This document shows positions 1-8,054 of a DNA stretch of 64,000 nucleotides, piece after piece. The notes beneath the pieces were generated by a model. It searched no databases, had not been told where the DNA came from, and saw nothing but the letters and a program-made list of their open reading frames with translations. The stretch lies in NCBI GenBank assembly GCA_002471015.1, contig DKPB01000060.1, positions 1 to 64,000 of the forward strand, written 5' to 3'. The stretch is from Stenotrophomonas sp. UBA7346. GTDB lineage: Bacteria > Pseudomonadota > Gammaproteobacteria > Xanthomonadales > Xanthomonadaceae. Each line of letters begins with the position of its first letter. The stretch's first letter is position 1. A program made the translations under genes and the position numbers.

Positions 1-31
1 CCTTCGCTGCGCGAAAGGGAGTGGACTAAAG

Positions 32-796
32 CTACTGCCCTGCGCCGAAGCGGTAGGTCACACCCAACATCGGGCCCGACAACGACACATCCAGTCGTTT
101 GCCCTTGTCGCGGTAATCCAGGTGCTGATGGCGGTAGCCCATCGACACGAACAGCTTGTCCGTTGCCTGGTAATTGGCCAGCGCCAACAATTGCCAGGTG
201 CTGTCCGAGCCCACGCCAAAGCCGCCTACGTCCACATAGGCAATGCTGCTCCAACGCGGGCTCAAGGCCTGCCGCCAGCGCACGCCGGCAATCGGGTCGA
301 CGAAGCTGGAATCCGAACGCGCCGATACCAGCCCGGGCACGTCCACCGCCGCACTGATATCCCAGTAACGGATACCCGCCAGCAGATCGATGCCGGTGCG
401 CTCCTCTGCCATCCACGCATAGCCGGCAGTCAGCGTCGCCGAGGTCTGGCGCACCTTGACGTTGGCCGCCAGGCCGATCGGCAGCGGGGTGGAATCGGAG
501 GTGGATGCATGGGTGAAATCCGCCTGCAGCACGAAATCACCCCGACGCGCGGTGCCGGTGATAAAGGCTGCCGCGTCCAGGCTGTCCATCAGCTCGGAGA
601 AGGATTTGTCCACGTCCGCCGTCGGCGCGCTGCGGAACGGCCTGACCTGGCCTTCCATGCCGCTCATCCACACATAGGGCGTGGCCTGGAAGCGCCAGCT
701 GTCATCACTGGCACTCTCGGCCTGGGCCAGCGGCGGCGCCAGCAAAAGCGCTGCCAGCAACGCCGGCAGGCGCTTGAATCTGAATTGCTTGTTCAT
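32..796 (-). CDS. Outer-membrane beta-barrel protein, function unknown
   Basis: A 254-residue exported protein. The start at 796 is chosen because it gives a clean signal peptide (basic MNKQFRFKR, hydrophobic core, cleavage near PLAQA, about residue 26) and has a GGAG ribosome site just upstream; the reading frame runs further upstream but without signal-like sequence. The mature part alternates polar and hydrophobic residues, is rich in Tyr/Trp/Gly, starts with a PYVWMSGMEGQV segment and ends in YRFGAGQ, as expected of a small outer-membrane barrel. The segments GIDLLAGIRYWD and PIAGVRWRQAL look like successive barrel strands. Similar uncharacterised proteins are widespread in proteobacteria. 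No ligand or transport function can be inferred. It is transcribed away from the neighbouring hydrolase region as a separate unit. Confidence 0.75.
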   Translation of the reverse strand: MNKQFRFKRLPALLAALLLAPPLAQAESASDDSWRFQATPYVWMSGMEGQVRPFRSAPTADVDKSFSELMDSLDAAAFITGTARRGDFVLQADFTHASTSDSTPLPIGLAANVKVRQTSATLTAGYAWMAEERTGIDLLAGIRYWDISAAVDVPGLVSARSDSSFVDPIAGVRWRQALSPRWSSIAYVDVGGFGVGSDSTWQLLALANYQATDKLFVSMGYRHQHLDYRDKGKRLDVSLSGPMLGVTYRFGAGQ

Positions 797-857
797 TGGA
801 ACTCCGGGTAACGCATGCCCGCTTGCCGGGCATGCGTTCGGTATACGCGGGTGGTGC

Positions 858-1922
858 TCAGACGCCGAGGAAACGGAACGGCTTGGTTTCCTTGAACTGG
901 GCGTTGGCCTCGCCGGCATAGATGTTGCGTGCCTGCTCACCCAGGTCCAAGCGCTTGACCTTGCCGCTGTTGGCGCCGAAGTCGATCTTCTTCAGGTCCA
1001 CCCAGAACACGTTGGTGCTCAGCGCCGACTCGAAGTAGTAGCGCTTGCGCGACTGGTCGGACACCGTGCGCCAGCGGGTGGAGGAGATATTGGGCTCGCC
1101 CGGGGTGGTGATGCCATAAGGCACCGATACGTTGCGGATCACGCCGAACACGCTGGCGGTGGACTCCACCGGATCGGTCGATTTGGGGATGGCGTCGATG
1201 TAGAACGCAGCGCGCGCGAAGCGGTCGGAGGCGCGGTTGGTGCCCGGCAGCATCACCGTGCCGCCAATCTGCCGCCAGTAGCTTTCCAGCGCCAGCTGCT
1301 CCTCGAAGATCGGCGAGTTGGTCATCACCTTGTAGTCGCGGCTGTGGTGGATGACCTGCTTGCCCTTGATGTACTCGATGATCGCGCTGTCGCCACTGGC
1401 ATCGGACAAGGACAGGTGCAATGTGGCCAGGCGCTGCTCGCCCGGTGCGGCGTCGCTGACCAGGGTGAAGGGCTCGTCGGCCAGCGCCTTGACCGCTTCG
1501 TCCACGGTGGCGAAGTTGTCCAGCATGTACTGGGTCCACACCGAGATGGCCAGGCCCGGCTTGCCGCTGTTGCGCTCGGGGTACTCGGACTCGGCCAGCC
1601 ACAGCAGGTTGGCGACCAGGCCGGCCTCGTTCATGCCGTCGGTGGTGGCGATGTCGTAGGCACTGGCGATGACGCTGCCATAGCGCGAGGTCCACTTGAG
1701 CGTGTCGGCACCGGTTTCGCCGGTGCGCTGCATGCCACGCGGGAACATCCACAGGTGGGTGCCGGTGTCGACCTTGTAGTCCATCGAGCGGCCAGTGAAG
1801 ATTTCATCGCCGGCACCGTGGTAGACGAAGCGGGTGCAGGCATCGGCATCGTGTTGTACGCCGAGCATGCCGATGCAGGCGGTGGCGCAGGCGGCGAGGA
1901 GGGATCGCTTGACTGACTTCAT
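858..1922 (-). CDS. Choloylglycine hydrolase family (penicillin V acylase-like) amidase, periplasmic
   Basis: A 354-residue N-terminal-nucleophile hydrolase of the linear amide C-N hydrolase family. A signal peptide ends exactly before Cys29 (HDADA|CTRF), so signal peptidase cleavage would expose the catalytic N-terminal cysteine. Downstream are family signatures: GRSMDYKVD (about residue 44) and an MNEAGLVANLLWL segment (about residue 98). Family members hydrolyse penicillin V, conjugated bile salts or, in several Gram-negative bacteria, N-acyl-homoserine lactones; the sequence alone does not decide the substrate. The export signal argues for a periplasmic enzyme acting on an extracellular or envelope amide. 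The spacing to the downstream barrel gene (62 bp, same strand) allows co-transcription. Confidence 0.85.
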   Translation of the reverse strand: MKSVKRSLLAACATACIGMLGVQHDADACTRFVYHGAGDEIFTGRSMDYKVDTGTHLWMFPRGMQRTGETGADTLKWTSRYGSVIASAYDIATTDGMNEAGLVANLLWLAESEYPERNSGKPGLAISVWTQYMLDNFATVDEAVKALADEPFTLVSDAAPGEQRLATLHLSLSDASGDSAIIEYIKGKQVIHHSRDYKVMTNSPIFEEQLALESYWRQIGGTVMLPGTNRASDRFARAAFYIDAIPKSTDPVESTASVFGVIRNVSVPYGITTPGEPNISSTRWRTVSDQSRKRYYFESALSTNVFWVDLKKIDFGANSGKVKRLDLGEQARNIYAGEANAQFKETKPFRFLGV

Positions 1923-2085
1923 GGGTGTTGCCTCCGTGGCTGGACCGGTTCAGTAATGCAATCCGCAGGATCTTAGCAGCCATTCATTTTTCGTCTAAGA
2001 CGCAGTTGGCAATCCCGGCAAGGGGCGGGCGTACAGCGGGGGCGCTGCTATGCTGGCCGCAACCACACCCGGTCGCACACATCAG

Positions 2086-2409
2086 ATGATCACCATGCCT
2101 GCCTTTCCCCCCCGCCTGCGCACGCTGCGCCTGCCCGCCTGCATGTTGTTGGCGCTTACGCTGGGCGGTTGCCTCACCGCACCGGGCCCAACCGTGGCCG
2201 GCGACGGCCGCTGCAGTGATGCCAGCCTGCAATGGGCGGTGGGCCTGCCCGGCGATGAGGCCAATATGCGCCGCTTGGCCAAGGAAAGCGGCGCTGGCCT
2301 GGTCAATCCGATCACGCCGACCACGATTGTGTCGCGCGATATTCGCCAGGATCGTCTGCGCGTGTACATGGACGCGGACAATGTGATTACGGCGGTTCGC
2401 TGCGAGTGA
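2086..2409 (+). CDS. I78-family peptidase inhibitor-like lipoprotein
   Basis: A protein of 107 residues (104 if the ATG at 2095 is used). It has a lipoprotein signal ending in LTLGGC, so it should be lipid-anchored in the envelope. The mature domain has the layout of the I78 serine-peptidase inhibitor family: an early Cys (GRCSDA), a central VGLPGDEANMRRLAKESG segment, and a C-terminal RLRVYMDADNVITAVRCE strand with the second Cys, which would form a disulfide. Known members are small inhibitors of subtilisin/trypsin-like proteases. There is no strong ribosome site before either start. It stands alone between repeat-rich spacers. Confidence 0.7.
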   Translation: MITMPAFPPRLRTLRLPACMLLALTLGGCLTAPGPTVAGDGRCSDASLQWAVGLPGDEANMRRLAKESGAGLVNPITPTTIVSRDIRQDRLRVYMDADNVITAVRCE

Positions 2410-2460
2410 GTTTTGTGGGGTGTTTTGGGTGGAGCGCTTTGAAGCCTGAAGTGCAGAAGC

Positions 2461-2681
2461 TTGCCCTCACCCCTACCCCTCTCCCGCCAGCGGGAGAGGG
2501 GACTTGATCGGCGCGATTGTGCGGAACTGATGCAGCGCTGGCTTCGTTCCTGAAAAGCCGGCATCGCTTTGCTTTGCTTTGCCCCGCTCTGCTTTGCTCT
2601 GCTTTGCTCTGCCTTGCCCCGCTCTGCTCTGCTTTGCATTCCCCTCTCCCGCCAGCGGGAGAGGGGTAGGGGTGAGGGCAA
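2461..2681. repeat. 221-bp element with 42-bp terminal inverted repeats
   Basis: The arms at 2461-2502 and 2640-2681 are inverted copies that differ only in the loop of their own internal palindrome (CTCTCCCGC...GCGGGAGAG). Between them lie about 137 bp that end in a run of TTTGC/TCTGC-type pentamers. The arms belong to the short palindromic family (CCCTCACCCC...CTCTCCCG...CGGGAGAGGGG) that recurs in spacers at 8169-8206, 13763-13800 and 46275-46320. No credible coding sequence lies inside. Confidence 0.75.
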
Positions 2682-2791
2682 GCCTTGGCCTTGGCTTTAG
2701 CTTTAGCTTTAGCTTTAGCTTTGGCTTTGGCTTTAGCTTTGGCTTTAGCTTTGGCCTTGGCTTTGGCCTTAGCTCTAGCTTTAGCCACGCC
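2682..2791. repeat. Degenerate hexanucleotide tandem array
   Basis: About 18 tandem units of GCTTTA or GCTTTG. Translation would give only Lys-Ala repeats, so this is a low-complexity tract rather than a gene. It abuts the right arm of the 221-bp inverted-repeat element. Slippage during replication would make its length variable between strains. Confidence 0.85.
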
Positions 2792-2821
2792 CCCTCCCAA
2801 ACACCACACACACACAAAAGC

Positions 2822-2852
2822 AAAGGCCCGCCAATGGCGGGCCTTTGCTTTT
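2822..2852. terminator. Rho-independent terminator, probably bidirectional
   Basis: An 11-bp GC-rich stem (AAAGGCCCGCC / GGCGGGCCTTT, three-base loop) is flanked by T-rich tracts on both strands. It lies about 30 bp beyond the stop codon of the minus-strand YceI gene, its most likely client. Confidence 0.8.
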
Positions 2853-2882
2853 TAGCTGCAACCTCGAACAACCCGGACGCGA

Positions 2883-3575
2883 TTACTCGGCCTTCGGAAT
2901 CGACGCTTCGGTGGTGATGCGGATCTTGACGTCATCGCTCACCGCCGGGGCATAGGCGCCCACGCCGAAGTCGCTGCGCTTGATGGTGGTGGTGGCATCA
3001 AAGCCCACCGACGGCACCTTCATCATCGGGTGCTCACCGGCACCATTGACAGTGACATCCAGCACCACCGGCTTGGTCTGGCCCTTGACGGTCAGGTCAC
3101 CGGTCACGGTCAGCTTGTTGGTGCCGGCAGCTTCCACCTTGGTGCTCTTGAAGGTGGCAGTCGGGAACTTGGCGGCGTCGAAGAAATCAGCGCTGCGCAG
3201 GTGTTCGTCGAACTTGGCGGTGAAGCTGTTCAGGCCCGACAGCGGCAGGGTCACTTCCACGCTCGACTTGCTGACGTCGGCAGCGTCGTACACCAGGGTG
3301 CCATCGGCATTGCCGAAGTGGGCGGTCGGGTTGGAGAAGCCCATGTGGTTCCACTGCACCAGCACGTCGGTGTGGGTCGGGTCGAGCTTGTAGGTGCCGG
3401 CGGCAACCTGGATGGCAGCGGCTTCGCTGGCAGCCGGGGCGGCAGCAGCATCGGCCGGGGCAGCAGCGGTTTCAGCCGGGGCGGCAGCCGGAGCAGCGGT
3501 ATCGGCCGGCTTGGAGCAGGCGGTGATGGCAGCGGCCAGGGCCAGCGGGAGCAGCAGCTTGGAAAGATTGGACAT
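2883..3575 (-). CDS. YceI-family lipoprotein
   Basis: A protein of 230 residues. The start at 3575 gives a lipoprotein signal (AAAITAC, lipidated Cys about residue 20) with an AGGAGA ribosome site. An Ala/Pro/Glu-rich linker of about 40 residues follows, then a complete YceI domain (about residues 60-228) with the typical start GTYKLDPTHTDVLVQWNHMG and the later EHLRSADFFDAAKFPTATF segment. YceI domains are lipocalin-like barrels that bind polyisoprenoids or similar amphiphiles in the periplasm; a role in quinone or lipid handling is possible but not shown here. The linker suggests the domain is held away from the membrane. A terminator follows at 2822-2852. Confidence 0.88.
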   Translation of the reverse strand: MSNLSKLLLPLALAAAITACSKPADTAAPAAAPAETAAAPADAAAAPAASEAAAIQVAAGTYKLDPTHTDVLVQWNHMGFSNPTAHFGNADGTLVYDAADVSKSSVEVTLPLSGLNSFTAKFDEHLRSADFFDAAKFPTATFKSTKVEAAGTNKLTVTGDLTVKGQTKPVVLDVTVNGAGEHPMMKVPSVGFDATTTIKRSDFGVGAYAPAVSDDVKIRITTEASIPKAE

Positions 3576-3665
3576 GGGAATTCTCCTGAAAGTGGGAAAA
3601 CGGGATGAGGGCAGTTTCAACAGGCGGAGCTTCAGTCGCCGTGACGGAAACCGCCGGGACAACAC

Positions 3666-4256
3666 TCAGACAATGCGTGCCGCTTCGTCGAAGGACAGGC
3701 GCGGCAGGCGCGGGAATACCGCCGACGGATCGCCATAGCCCAGGTTGACCAGGAAGTTGGACTTGATCGCGGTGCCGGCAAAGAACGCTTCGTCCACCTT
3801 GGCCGCATCGAAGCCCGACATCGGGCCTGCATCCAGGCCCAGCGCGCGCGCGGCGAGGATCAGGTAGGCGCCCTGCAGGGTGCCGTTGCGGAACGCCGCC
3901 TCGTGGCGACCTTCGCGCGGGCCGTCGAACCAGGCCTTGGCGTCGGTGTGCGGGAACAGGTAGGGCAGCTTTTCGTGGAAATCCTGGTCGAAACCGACAA
4001 TCACCGTCACCGGCGCGGCCAAGGTCTTGGCCAGGTTGCCCTCGGACAGGGCCGGGGCCAGCTTCTGCTTGGCTTCAGCGGATTTGACGAACACGAACCG
4101 GGCCGGCGTGGAGTTGGCGGCGGTGGGCGCCCACTTCAGCAGGTCGTACAAGGCACGCAACTGGCTGTCCTCGACCGGGCGGTCCTGGAAGGCATTCTGC
4201 GTACGCGCGGTGCGGAACAGCTGGTCAAGCGCGGCATCGTTGAAGATGTCGGACAT
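3666..4256 (-). CDS. rutE: Malonic semialdehyde reductase/nitroreductase family protein (RutE-like)
   Basis: A 196-residue FMN-dependent nitroreductase-fold protein, the same length as Escherichia coli RutE. It starts with MSDIFNDAALDQLFRTARTQ and contains LLKWAPTAANSTPARFVFV and a PMSGFDAAKVDEAFF region typical of the RutE/3-hydroxypropanoate dehydrogenase subgroup. In E. coli RutE reduces malonic semialdehyde from uracil breakdown. No other rut genes are nearby, so here it may work as a stand-alone aldehyde or nitro reductase. It lies 90 bp upstream of the YceI gene on the same strand; co-transcription is possible. Confidence 0.8.
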   Translation of the reverse strand: MSDIFNDAALDQLFRTARTQNAFQDRPVEDSQLRALYDLLKWAPTAANSTPARFVFVKSAEAKQKLAPALSEGNLAKTLAAPVTVIVGFDQDFHEKLPYLFPHTDAKAWFDGPREGRHEAAFRNGTLQGAYLILAARALGLDAGPMSGFDAAKVDEAFFAGTAIKSNFLVNLGYGDPSAVFPRLPRLSFDEAARIV

Positions 4257-4390
4257 GGAAACTCCGTGGTGAATTGGCTACGGTCTCATGGCATTGCGCC
4301 GGAAAGCCCGGGACAATGGCATCGCCGATCTGAGCGCGCAGTGTAGAGCGCCTCGACTGTTGCAACACCACGCCTTATTGAAACGAATTA

Positions 4391-5362
4391 ATGCCATACG
4401 CGAAACGATCGACGCTCCCCTGGACGATCACTGACGGCCGCGCCGGCAATGTGCGGCAGGCCGTGGCGCTGGCGTCGGCGCTGCGCCTGGGTGGCCAGCA
4501 GCGGCTGCAGCTGCAGCCGCAGGCGCCGTGGCGTTGGCTGTCCCCGCGCTTGCTGCCGGGCGCCGCCGGGGGCTTTGGCGAGGCTTTCCAGAACCTGGCC
4601 GGCACCGATCCGGGGCTGGCGATCGGCTGCGGCCGCCAGGCCGCCGCCGCCCTGCGGGTACTGGCCCAGCGCGGCACGCGCACGGTGCAGATCCTGGACC
4701 CGCGCATCAATCCGCGTCATTGGGACCTGCTGGTGGTGCCCGAGCACGACCGCCTGCGCGGTGCCAACGTGCTCACCCTGCTGGGCAGCCTCAATCCCGT
4801 CAGCGACGACTGGCTGGCCTGGGGCCGGGCTGCATTTTCCAGCTTCGAGCAGCTGCCCGGGCCGCGCACCGCCCTGCTGGTGGGCGGGCCCACCGACCAC
4901 GCTCCATGGCAGGACGCCGACATCCAACCCCTGTTCCAGCAGTTGGCCGCGCGCATCCGCGCCGATGGCGGCAGCGTGCTGGCCACCACCTCGCGGCGCA
5001 CCCCCAAGCCGGTGACACAGGCCCTGCTGGCGGCTTTTGACGATGTGCCCGGGGTGATCTGGAGCGATGGCGGCGACGGTTCCAACCCCTACGCCGGCCT
5101 GCTGGGCTGGGCCGACCGCATCGTCTGCACGCCGGATTCGGTGAACCTGCTGTCCGAGGCCTGTGCCACCCGGGTACCGGTAGGCGTACTGCTGGGCCAG
5201 CGCGCGCAGGGCCGCATGGCCCGCTTCCAACAGGCGCTGCGCGATCGCGGCCGGCTGCTGGTGGGCCTAGAGGCACTGGACGCGGACGTTACCCTACCGG
5301 TGGAGCCACTGCGGGAGACGGTGCGGATTGCCGATGAAGTCAGGGCGCGGTTGGGGCTGTAG
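4391..5362 (+). CDS. ELM1/GtrOC1-family putative glycosyltransferase-like protein
   Basis: A 323-residue protein of the family annotated as mitochondrial fission ELM1 (formerly DUF1022). It starts with the characteristic WTITDGRAGNVRQAVALA and has LVGGPTDHAPW and a late RIVCTPDSVNLLSEAC segment, which resembles the donor-binding half of a GT-B glycosyltransferase. Bacterial members are usually near envelope polysaccharide genes, but none are adjacent here. The ATG at 4391 has no clear ribosome site, so the start is less certain than the rest. It is divergent from rutE, with a 134-bp shared upstream region. Confidence 0.8.
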   Translation: MPYAKRSTLPWTITDGRAGNVRQAVALASALRLGGQQRLQLQPQAPWRWLSPRLLPGAAGGFGEAFQNLAGTDPGLAIGCGRQAAAALRVLAQRGTRTVQILDPRINPRHWDLLVVPEHDRLRGANVLTLLGSLNPVSDDWLAWGRAAFSSFEQLPGPRTALLVGGPTDHAPWQDADIQPLFQQLAARIRADGGSVLATTSRRTPKPVTQALLAAFDDVPGVIWSDGGDGSNPYAGLLGWADRIVCTPDSVNLLSEACATRVPVGVLLGQRAQGRMARFQQALRDRGRLLVGLEALDADVTLPVEPLRETVRIADEVRARLGL

Positions 5363-5403
5363 GACGAGGGAGCGGCCGAGGGCTTCAGGTTTCGTCCTTA
5401 TGC

Positions 5404-5514
5404 CGTCATTCCCGCGCAGGCGGGAATCGCCCTTGGCTTCCACACCCACATGTACTGAAGAAAGCAAAAGCAGGATCAAGGGCAAGAGCGATTCCCGCCT
5501 GCGCGGGAATGACG
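5404..5514. repeat. Pair of inverted 27-bp REP-like palindromes
   Basis: The units at 5404-5430 and 5488-5514 are exact inverted copies, each with an ATTCCCGC...GCGGGAAT palindromic core, separated by 57 bp. The head-to-head arrangement is like BIME/REP doublets found between genes in gammaproteobacteria. The pair lies just beyond the ELM1-family gene. Confidence 0.85.
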
Positions 5515-5547
5515 GTTTGAAAGCGGAGCATGCAGCGCCTCCCTTAC

Positions 5548-5610
5548 CTTCTTCTCTCTCCTTCTTCTCTCTCCTTCTTCTCTCTCCTTCTTCTCTCTCC
5601 TTCCTCTCTC
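5548..5610. repeat. 13-bp polypyrimidine tandem repeat
   Basis: Four perfect tandem copies of CTTCTTCTCTCTC (5548-5599) and a partial fifth, continuing as a C/T-only strand to about 5647. It lies 40-140 bp upstream of the DUF2145 gene, where the promoter or leader of that operon should be. Copy-number change could therefore affect expression; this is inference. Confidence 0.85.
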
Positions 5611-5687
5611 TTCATTTCCCTCCCCTTCTTTCCCTCTCCCCTGCCCCTAACAAATCTTTTGCAGGCGCCATGCAAGGATGCGCGCCG

Positions 5688-6563
5688 ATGAAACCCCGCA
5701 CCGTATTTCCGCTGGCCACTGCCCTGGCACTGGCCACGCTTACCGCACCGGCATTCGCGCAGCAGGCCTGCAGCCCGCGTTATCCGCCGCCCACCACTGT
5801 TGCCGCCATGTTCGACATGGCCGCCGTCACCGCCGATACGCTCGATGCCCTGCCCGATGTGGACGTGGCCATCGCCGCGCGTGGCGGCCAGGACCTGAGC
5901 AAGTACGGGCTGCGCCACAGCCACCTGGCCTTCCTGATGCGCAACGACGCCGGCAGCTGGGACGTGGTGCACCTGCTGAACCGCTGCAAGACCGACAACT
6001 CGGACCTGTACCGCGAGGGGCTGGTGAACCTGGTGGGCGAGAGCTCGATCACCACCGACCTGCGGGTTGGCATACCGACGCCCGAGGTGCGCGCGGCACT
6101 GAAGACCCTGCTCGCCGGTACCGCACCACAGGCACGGGCACTGCACGAGCCGCGCTACAGCATGCTGGCCTACCCCGGCAGCAGCCAGTATCAGAACTCC
6201 AACCAGTGGATCCTGGAAGTGACGGCGGCCGCCATGGCACAGGCCGCAGGCGAAACCGCACTGGCCGACCGCGATACCGCCCTGGCCTGGCTGAAACAGA
6301 AGGGTTACCTGCCCACCCGCATGCACATCGGCATCGGCAAACGGCTGGGCGCGCGTTTCTTTGCCGACAACGTGGCGGTCACCGACCACCCGGCCAGCGA
6401 GCGTATTTCCGGCAACTACTCGGTGGTGACGGTGGAGTCGGTGTTCGACTTCCTGCACCGCAGTGGCGCGCTGGAACGCGAGTTGGCCATCCCCCATCAA
6501 ACCCCGGTGCCCGCCACCAGCAGCGCACCGTCCCCCGTACAACGACAGGAGTCCGCCCCATGA
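5688..6563 (+). CDS. Exported DUF2145-family protein
   Basis: A 291-residue protein. The ATG at 5688 is preferred because it follows AAGGA at a 9-base distance and opens a normal signal peptide (MKPRTVFPLATALALATL...PAFAQQA, cut about residue 26). The mature protein has features of the DUF2145 family: an RGGQDLSKYGLRHSHLAFL segment, an internal Cys (LLNRCKTDNSDLYREGLVNL), and a PTRMHIGIGKRLGARFFADN segment near the C terminus. The conserved His/Asp/Asn residues suggest an enzyme but no activity is established. Its stop codon overlaps the next start (ATGA), so the genes are translationally coupled. Confidence 0.8.
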   Translation: MKPRTVFPLATALALATLTAPAFAQQACSPRYPPPTTVAAMFDMAAVTADTLDALPDVDVAIAARGGQDLSKYGLRHSHLAFLMRNDAGSWDVVHLLNRCKTDNSDLYREGLVNLVGESSITTDLRVGIPTPEVRAALKTLLAGTAPQARALHEPRYSMLAYPGSSQYQNSNQWILEVTAAAMAQAAGETALADRDTALAWLKQKGYLPTRMHIGIGKRLGARFFADNVAVTDHPASERISGNYSVVTVESVFDFLHRSGALERELAIPHQTPVPATSSAPSPVQRQESAP

Positions 6564-7093
6564 AGCACCTCATCAAAAGCAGCGCGCTCACCTTTGCCAT
6601 CGCCGCCAGCCTCGGGCTGGGCGTGGCGCCGCGGCAGGCACAGGCCGACGGCTTCCAGCTCAACGGTTCGCAGGGTTCGGTGTTGGTGGCCGGCTCCAGC
6701 GTGGTGATGGTGGTGTCCGGCCCCATCTTCCTGTCCGCCGCCGGCGTGCGCGGTGCGGCCGAGATGTCCAAGGAATCCCGCGAGCGCCGCGAAGAAAAGC
6801 GCCGCATCAGTGCCGGTCCGCTACCGGACCTGGAAGTGAAGTCGGTGGACACCGCCGCCGACGGCGGCCGTCGTGTGGCCCTGGAAGATCCGGCCAACCC
6901 GGAAAACCACGCCACCCTGCAATGGCCCAAGCGCGAGGACGACCCGGCAGCCGGTTTCACCGTCGGCGAGAAGATTGCCTTCCAGCCCAGCCCGCAGGGT
7001 GCTGGCTGGATGCTGCGCAACCCCGCCGGTGCTGCGTTGGCCTTCGTCCCCACCATTGAAACGGTGGATGAAAGCCGTACCCGCACGCTGTGA
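6560..7093 (+). CDS. Exported protein of unknown function, paralogue A
   Basis: A 177-residue protein starting in an ATGA overlap with the DUF2145 gene. A signal peptide runs to about residue 29 (QAQADG). After a hydrophobic stretch (SVLVAGSSVVMVVSGPIFLSAA) comes a charged KESRERREEKRR patch, then a domain of about 85 residues shared with the next gene: ISAGPLPDLEV, ADGGRRVALEDPANPENHA, LQWPKREDDPAAGF and SPQGAGWMLRNPAGAALAFV. I recognise no characterised family. The coupling and shared export signal indicate it works with the DUF2145 protein in the periplasm or at the envelope. Confidence 0.75.
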   Translation: MKHLIKSSALTFAIAASLGLGVAPRQAQADGFQLNGSQGSVLVAGSSVVMVVSGPIFLSAAGVRGAAEMSKESRERREEKRRISAGPLPDLEVKSVDTAADGGRRVALEDPANPENHATLQWPKREDDPAAGFTVGEKIAFQPSPQGAGWMLRNPAGAALAFVPTIETVDESRTRTL

Positions 7094-7128
7094 TCGCCAC
7101 GGCCTGTTGATTGCTGAAGGACTACCGG

Positions 7129-7644
7129 ATGAAAGCCCCGCTCCCCTTGTTGGCACGCTGCGCCTTGCTGGCCTGCCTGCTGCTGGTTGCACCCGCCTAC
7201 GCGGCTGACACGCCTGATGGCACCGCGGCCAGCGCGCAGGCCTTGTCGGCCGGCAACACGATGCAGGTGTCCGTATCGGTATTCATGGCAGCGGGTGGCG
7301 CAGCCAGTAGCACTGACGGCGCGCGGCGCATGAGCAGCGACCGCCAGACCGCGCGGATCAGCACCGGACCGCTGCCGGACATGCGGGTCGAGACGATCAC
7401 CCAGCAGGCTGACGGCGGCCGCAGCGTGGCGCTGGTCGATCCCGCAAATGCCGCCAACACCGCTCGTTTGCAGTGGCCGCAACGCGAGGACAGCCCGGCG
7501 GCGAACTTCGTGCAGGGCCAGACCGTGGCCTTCACCGCCAGCCCGCAAGGCGCGGGCTGGATGCTGCGCGCGGAAGACGGCGCGGTGCTGACCTTTGTGT
7601 CGGCGATTGAAGCGGCACCGGTGAGCGCTGGCGGGGAGCTTTGA
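7129..7644 (+). CDS. Exported protein of unknown function, paralogue B
   Basis: A 171-residue protein. The ATG at 7129 is preferred over the upstream TTG at 7111 because GAAGGA lies 8 bases before it and it opens a signal peptide ending at VAPAYAAD (about residue 25). The C-terminal 85 residues are clearly homologous to the preceding gene (ISTGPLPDMRVET, ADGGRSVALVDPANAANTA, LQWPQREDSPAANF, SPQGAGWMLR). The N-terminal thirds differ: this copy lacks the long hydrophobic stretch and basic patch of paralogue A. It is probably a tandem duplication within a three-gene exported operon, followed by a repeat-filled spacer. Confidence 0.75.
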   Translation: MKAPLPLLARCALLACLLLVAPAYAADTPDGTAASAQALSAGNTMQVSVSVFMAAGGAASSTDGARRMSSDRQTARISTGPLPDMRVETITQQADGGRSVALVDPANAANTARLQWPQREDSPAANFVQGQTVAFTASPQGAGWMLRAEDGAVLTFVSAIEAAPVSAGGEL

Positions 7645-7654
7645 AAGAATAAGC

Positions 7655-8050
7655 GGCCCTCGCCCCAACCCCGCCCTTGCGGTCCCGTAAACGGGAGAGG
7701 GGCTTTCTGAGCATGCCTATGTCCTGCTTCTGCGTGCGATGCGGGGCGTGAAGTGAGGTGGCTGCTTGAGCAGAAGCTTGAAACCTCCCTTCTCCCGCGT
7801 GAGGGGTTAAGAACAGGCGCTTACGAGCCAAAGGCTCGTGACTGTTCGTACGTCCCGCGTGCTACGTGGGACCGGGGCGCAGAGCGAGGTGCCCGGAGGG
7901 CACAACTTCTTAAGCAGAAGCCTCAAACCTCCCTTCTCCCGCGTGCGGGGTTGAGAACAGGCGCTTACGAGCCAAAGGCTCGTGACTGTTCGTACGTCCC
8001 GCGTGCTACGCGGGACCGGGGCGCGGAGCGAGGTGCCCGAAGGGCGGATG
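7655..8050. repeat. Spacer with two tandem copies of a double-hairpin repeat (R1)
   Basis: After a short CCCGTAAACGGGAGAGGGG palindrome (7655-7704), two direct copies of a repeat of about 135 bp follow with a period of 144 bp (about 7771-7907 and 7915-8050). Each contains a CGAGCC/GGCTCG hairpin with an AAA loop and a TCCCGCGT/ACGCGGGA hairpin with a GCT loop; the first copy carries one G-T change in the second stem that keeps a wobble pair. A third copy is at 46057-46185. No gene is visible between 7645 and 8427. Confidence 0.8.
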
Positions 8051-8054
8051 AGGG

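Noticed and set aside
2387..2871. Open frames encoding Lys-Ala repeats, or Phe/Ser repeats on the other strand
   Set aside because: They arise from the hexanucleotide array and palindromes; no start context and no family.
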